Shown: one piece after another, positions 62,212 through 64,000 of the stretch
How the letters are laid out: each line of letters starts with the position of its first letter
Position numbering within the stretch: position 1 is the first letter of the stretch
Source: Acrocarpospora corrugata
GTDB taxonomy: Bacteria; Actinomycetota; Actinomycetes; Streptosporangiales; Streptosporangiaceae
Reading direction: 5' to 3'
Assembly (NCBI RefSeq): GCF_009687845.1
Contig: NZ_BLAD01000044.1
Location: forward strand, 1-64,000
Length of the DNA stretch: 64,000 bases
Made by a program: the position numbers and the translations under genes
The notes under the pieces: generated by a model
Database searches by the model: none
What the model was told of the DNA's origin: nothing
The model's input: the letters and a program-made list of their open reading frames with translations, nothing else

Positions 62212-62252
62212 GCCGCGCACCTCCTCCCGCCGACGACCATAGACTACGAACA

Positions 62253-63287
62253 GTGACCGACAACCCGCCGTGGCCCCCCAGCCTCCACGACACACTCGGC
62301 ACCCCCGGCAACATCCGGCGGCTGGGCAGCAGCCCCCGCTCACGCGTCTGGCAGGCCGAACTCCACCACCGGCCCATCATCGTCAAACAGATCGTCGGCG
62401 GCCGCGAACCCGGCCTCGACAACATGGACGCGGGGGAGCGGCACCAGCGCGAAGCCACCGCGCTCCGCCTGGCCGCCCGAGCCGACCCCGCCGTCGCCCC
62501 CGCCCTCCTGGCCGACGACCCCCGGGAGCACCTGCTCATCCTGGAACACCTGCCCAACCGGCGTACCGGCCAATGGCCCATCCGCTACGCCGAAACCCTG
62601 GCCCGCCTGCACGCCACCACCACACCCCGGGACGCCGGCGCCCTCCCGCCCTGGAAAGGGCCGGCACCCGCCGACGCCGACGCCTTCCTCGCCCTGGCCG
62701 CCGCCCTCGGCATCACCCCGCCCGCCGAAGCCGAATCCGAACTCGCCGACCTGCTGGACCGGCTCGACCCCCAAGGCCACCACGACCTCATCCACGGCGA
62801 CCCCTGCCCCGGCAACGACCGCCACACCCCGGCCGGCACCCGCCTGCTCGACTTCGAAGCCGCCGCCCTCGGCAACGGCCTGGCCGAACTCGCCTACCTC
62901 CGCATCGGCCTGCCCACCTGCTGGAACTCCACCGCCCTCGCCAAACCCCTGATCAGCGAAGCCGAAACCGCCTACCGCGACATCCGCGGCCTGCCCGACG
63001 ACCCGCGGCCACTCCTGGACGCCTGCGCCGGATGGCTCATCCGCGGCGACGCCCTCGTCGAACGCGCCCACCGCGGCCCGGCCGACCACCTGGCCCGCCT
63101 TCCCGGCGAAGACTGGCACTGGGGAGCGGTCTCCGCCCGTGAACGCCTCACCCACCGGCTCACCGTGGCCGCCGAATTCGACCACATGCCCGCCTTCGCC
63201 CACCTCTGCACCCGCATGCGCGAACGCGCCACCCACCGCTGGCCGGGACTACGCCCCCTGCCGTCGCGCCTCATCACCTGGGTGTGA
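62253..63287 (+). CDS. Aminoglycoside-phosphotransferase-like (APH) protein
   Basis: Kinase-fold protein of 344 residues: nucleotide-loop region LGSSPRSRVWQAELHHRPII, catalytic loop HDLIHGDPCPGNDRHTP (catalytic Asp in HGD and a metal-binding Asn) and the metal-binding LLDFEAAALGNGLAELAYLR. It is probably a small-molecule kinase of unknown substrate. No direct evidence shows antibiotic modification. The GTG start at 62253 is 41 bp from the divergent DUF2786 start. The 3' end overlaps the convergent SRPBCC gene by 14 bp. Confidence 0.92.
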   Translation: MTDNPPWPPSLHDTLGTPGNIRRLGSSPRSRVWQAELHHRPIIVKQIVGGREPGLDNMDAGERHQREATALRLAARADPAVAPALLADDPREHLLILEHLPNRRTGQWPIRYAETLARLHATTTPRDAGALPPWKGPAPADADAFLALAAALGITPPAEAESELADLLDRLDPQGHHDLIHGDPCPGNDRHTPAGTRLLDFEAAALGNGLAELAYLRIGLPTCWNSTALAKPLISEAETAYRDIRGLPDDPRPLLDACAGWLIRGDALVERAHRGPADHLARLPGEDWHWGAVSARERLTHRLTVAAEFDHMPAFAHLCTRMRERATHRWPGLRPLPSRLITWV

Positions 63288-63699
63288 GCGCCGCCAGCCG
63301 CCGCAGCGACGTACGGAAGAACACCGCCAGCACCGGACGCATCAGCGGCCACAACACCGGCAGCGGAACCTCAAGCCGCTCCTCCCACTCCACCCGGCAG
63401 CCGCCGGGGCGGGGGAGCAGCCGGAACACCCCGGTCCCGCGCACCAGCCGCCCGGTGTGCCGTACCGACACCGAACGCGGCGGATCCCAGCCGGTGATCT
63501 CCATCGTGTCCACGAAACCCAGCGGCCCCACACCCGTGAACGCCGACAGCGACGAACCCGCGCTCCGGCCGTCACCGCGCGTCACCTCCGCGCGCGTCAG
63601 CAGCATCCACTCCCGATGCCGCGGCCAGTCCGTCAGCACCGCGAACACCTCCGCCGCGTCCGCGGCCACATCCTCACCCACCAGCAGTCGCACCGTCAC
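63274..63699 (-). CDS. SRPBCC family (polyketide-cyclase-like) protein
   Basis: Protein of 141 residues in the Polyketide_cyc2-like group: VTVRLLVGEDVAADAAEVFA, VLTDWPRHREWMLLTRAEVT, ITGWDPPRSVSVRHTGRLVR, GTGVFRLLPRPGGCRVEWEE, with a hydrophobic C-terminal helix. It presumably binds a hydrophobic ligand. GTG 63699 or 63693 are the sensible starts, since the longer in-frame extension has no conserved sequence. Confidence 0.85.
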   Translation of the reverse strand: MTVRLLVGEDVAADAAEVFAVLTDWPRHREWMLLTRAEVTRGDGRSAGSSLSAFTGVGPLGFVDTMEITGWDPPRSVSVRHTGRLVRGTGVFRLLPRPGGCRVEWEERLEVPLPVLWPLMRPVLAVFFRTSLRRLAALTPR

Positions 63700-63753
63700 A
63701 CCCGCGACCCTAGGCGACCGGCGGGGGAGCGGACCCGGGCACCCCGCCGATAC

Positions 63754-63770
63754 CTGACAGGAAATGTCAG
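63754..63770. promoter_or_regulatory. Inverted repeat in front of the DUF3224 gene
   Basis: CTGACA-GGAAA-TGTCAG, perfect 6-bp arms, in the short gap between the SRPBCC and DUF3224 starts. The right arm overlaps the alternative ATG 63764. Probably the binding site of a regulator encoded outside the window. Confidence 0.5.
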
Positions 63771-63793
63771 CCACCCCTGCCACCCTGGATCCC

Positions 63794-64000
63794 ATGCACG
63801 CAACCGGGACCTTCGACGTCACCAGCTGGGAAACCCTCGCCACCGATGAACGCGAGGGAGCCGTCCTCGCCCGCAACCGCCTCACCAAGACCTTCAGCGG
63901 CGACCTCACCGGCGCCAGCGTCACCGACCTGCTCACCGTCGCCACCCCGGCCGGGCCCGCCGCCTACGCCGGCCTCGAACACCTCCACGGCGTCCTGCAC
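63794..64000 (+). CDS. DUF3224 family protein, 5' part (runs off the window)
   Basis: The first 69 residues match the DUF3224 beta-barrel family: MHATGTFDVTSWETLATDER, AVLARNRLTKTFSGDLTGAS, then AAYAGLEHLHGVLH at the edge. Complete members are about 130 residues and may act as allene-oxide-cyclase-like or ligand-binding barrels, with unknown substrate. ATG 63794 directly precedes the family start, whereas ATG 63764 adds ten residues and lies inside the dyad, so 63794 is preferred. Confidence 0.85.
   Translation, partial: MHATGTFDVTSWETLATDEREGAVLARNRLTKTFSGDLTGASVTDLLTVATPAGPAAYAGLEHLHGVLH

Overview
The window is chromosomal DNA of a very high-GC actinomycete, most likely of the Streptosporangiales (Nonomuraea/Streptosporangium/Actinomadura-like). 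The reasons are very GC-rich codon third positions, frequent GTG and TTG starts, an ECF42/DGPF pair, a mycothiol-type DinB enzyme, a CHAP hydrolase behind a ydaO-type c-di-AMP riboswitch, an SSI-type secreted protein and an Rv2578c-type radical SAM protein. The genus is inference. No rRNA, tRNA or CRISPR array was seen.

Left part (1-13.1 kb). A decayed arsenic-transporter-like remnant lies at the edge, followed by a SulP transporter facing a MerR regulator across a perfect dyad. Two ECF sigma modules follow: ECF42 with a YciI/DGPF protein, and a SnoaL-tailed factor with a SnoaL-DinB fusion. From 6.7 to 11.1 kb most genes are frameshifted or truncated (TfoX-like, ECF sigma, small thiol protein, TetR, VOC), around an intact TlpA-like lipoprotein/CcdA pair. 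A zinc-finger serine recombinase with res-like repeats sits next to an amidase gene cut off at its 3' end.

Middle part (13.1-44.2 kb). An ArsR-SRPBCC regulator and its DHA2 exporter share an operator type (GTGAC-N6-GTCAC) with a VOC gene 1.1 kb away. Then come an EamA exporter, a two-permease ABC operon divergent from a histidine kinase/response regulator pair (one permease carries a large extracellular lectin-like domain), a DUF6493-like giant, TetR and hydrolase genes, a TSUP transporter behind an AT-rich palindrome, a GAF-PucR regulator divergent from a stand-alone ribB-HAD pair, and an orphan response regulator with Glu at the phospho-acceptor site. A drug-resistance-like island follows: DrrC/UvrA2, TetR and DrrA/DrrB. 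It is followed by an SNF2 helicase and an SRPBCC protein.

Right part (44.2-64 kb). This holds mainly cell-envelope and housekeeping-accessory genes: the riboswitch-controlled CHAP hydrolase, a CTP-synthase-like amidotransferase domain protein, a coiled-coil protein with a DNA tandem repeat, a class C beta-lactamase-type hydrolase, a copper-amine-oxidase-fold protein lacking the TPQ consensus, RecD2, an ArsR regulator, an L,D-transpeptidase lipoprotein, a radical SAM protein, an SSI-like secreted protein and a LacI regulator with a perfect operator in front of a CBM2-GH26 mannanase that has lost part of its catalytic barrel. An SMR-TetR-DUF952 coupled operon, a TetR/methyltransferase divergent pair, DUF2786, a phosphotransferase, an SRPBCC protein and a DUF3224 gene running off the edge complete it.
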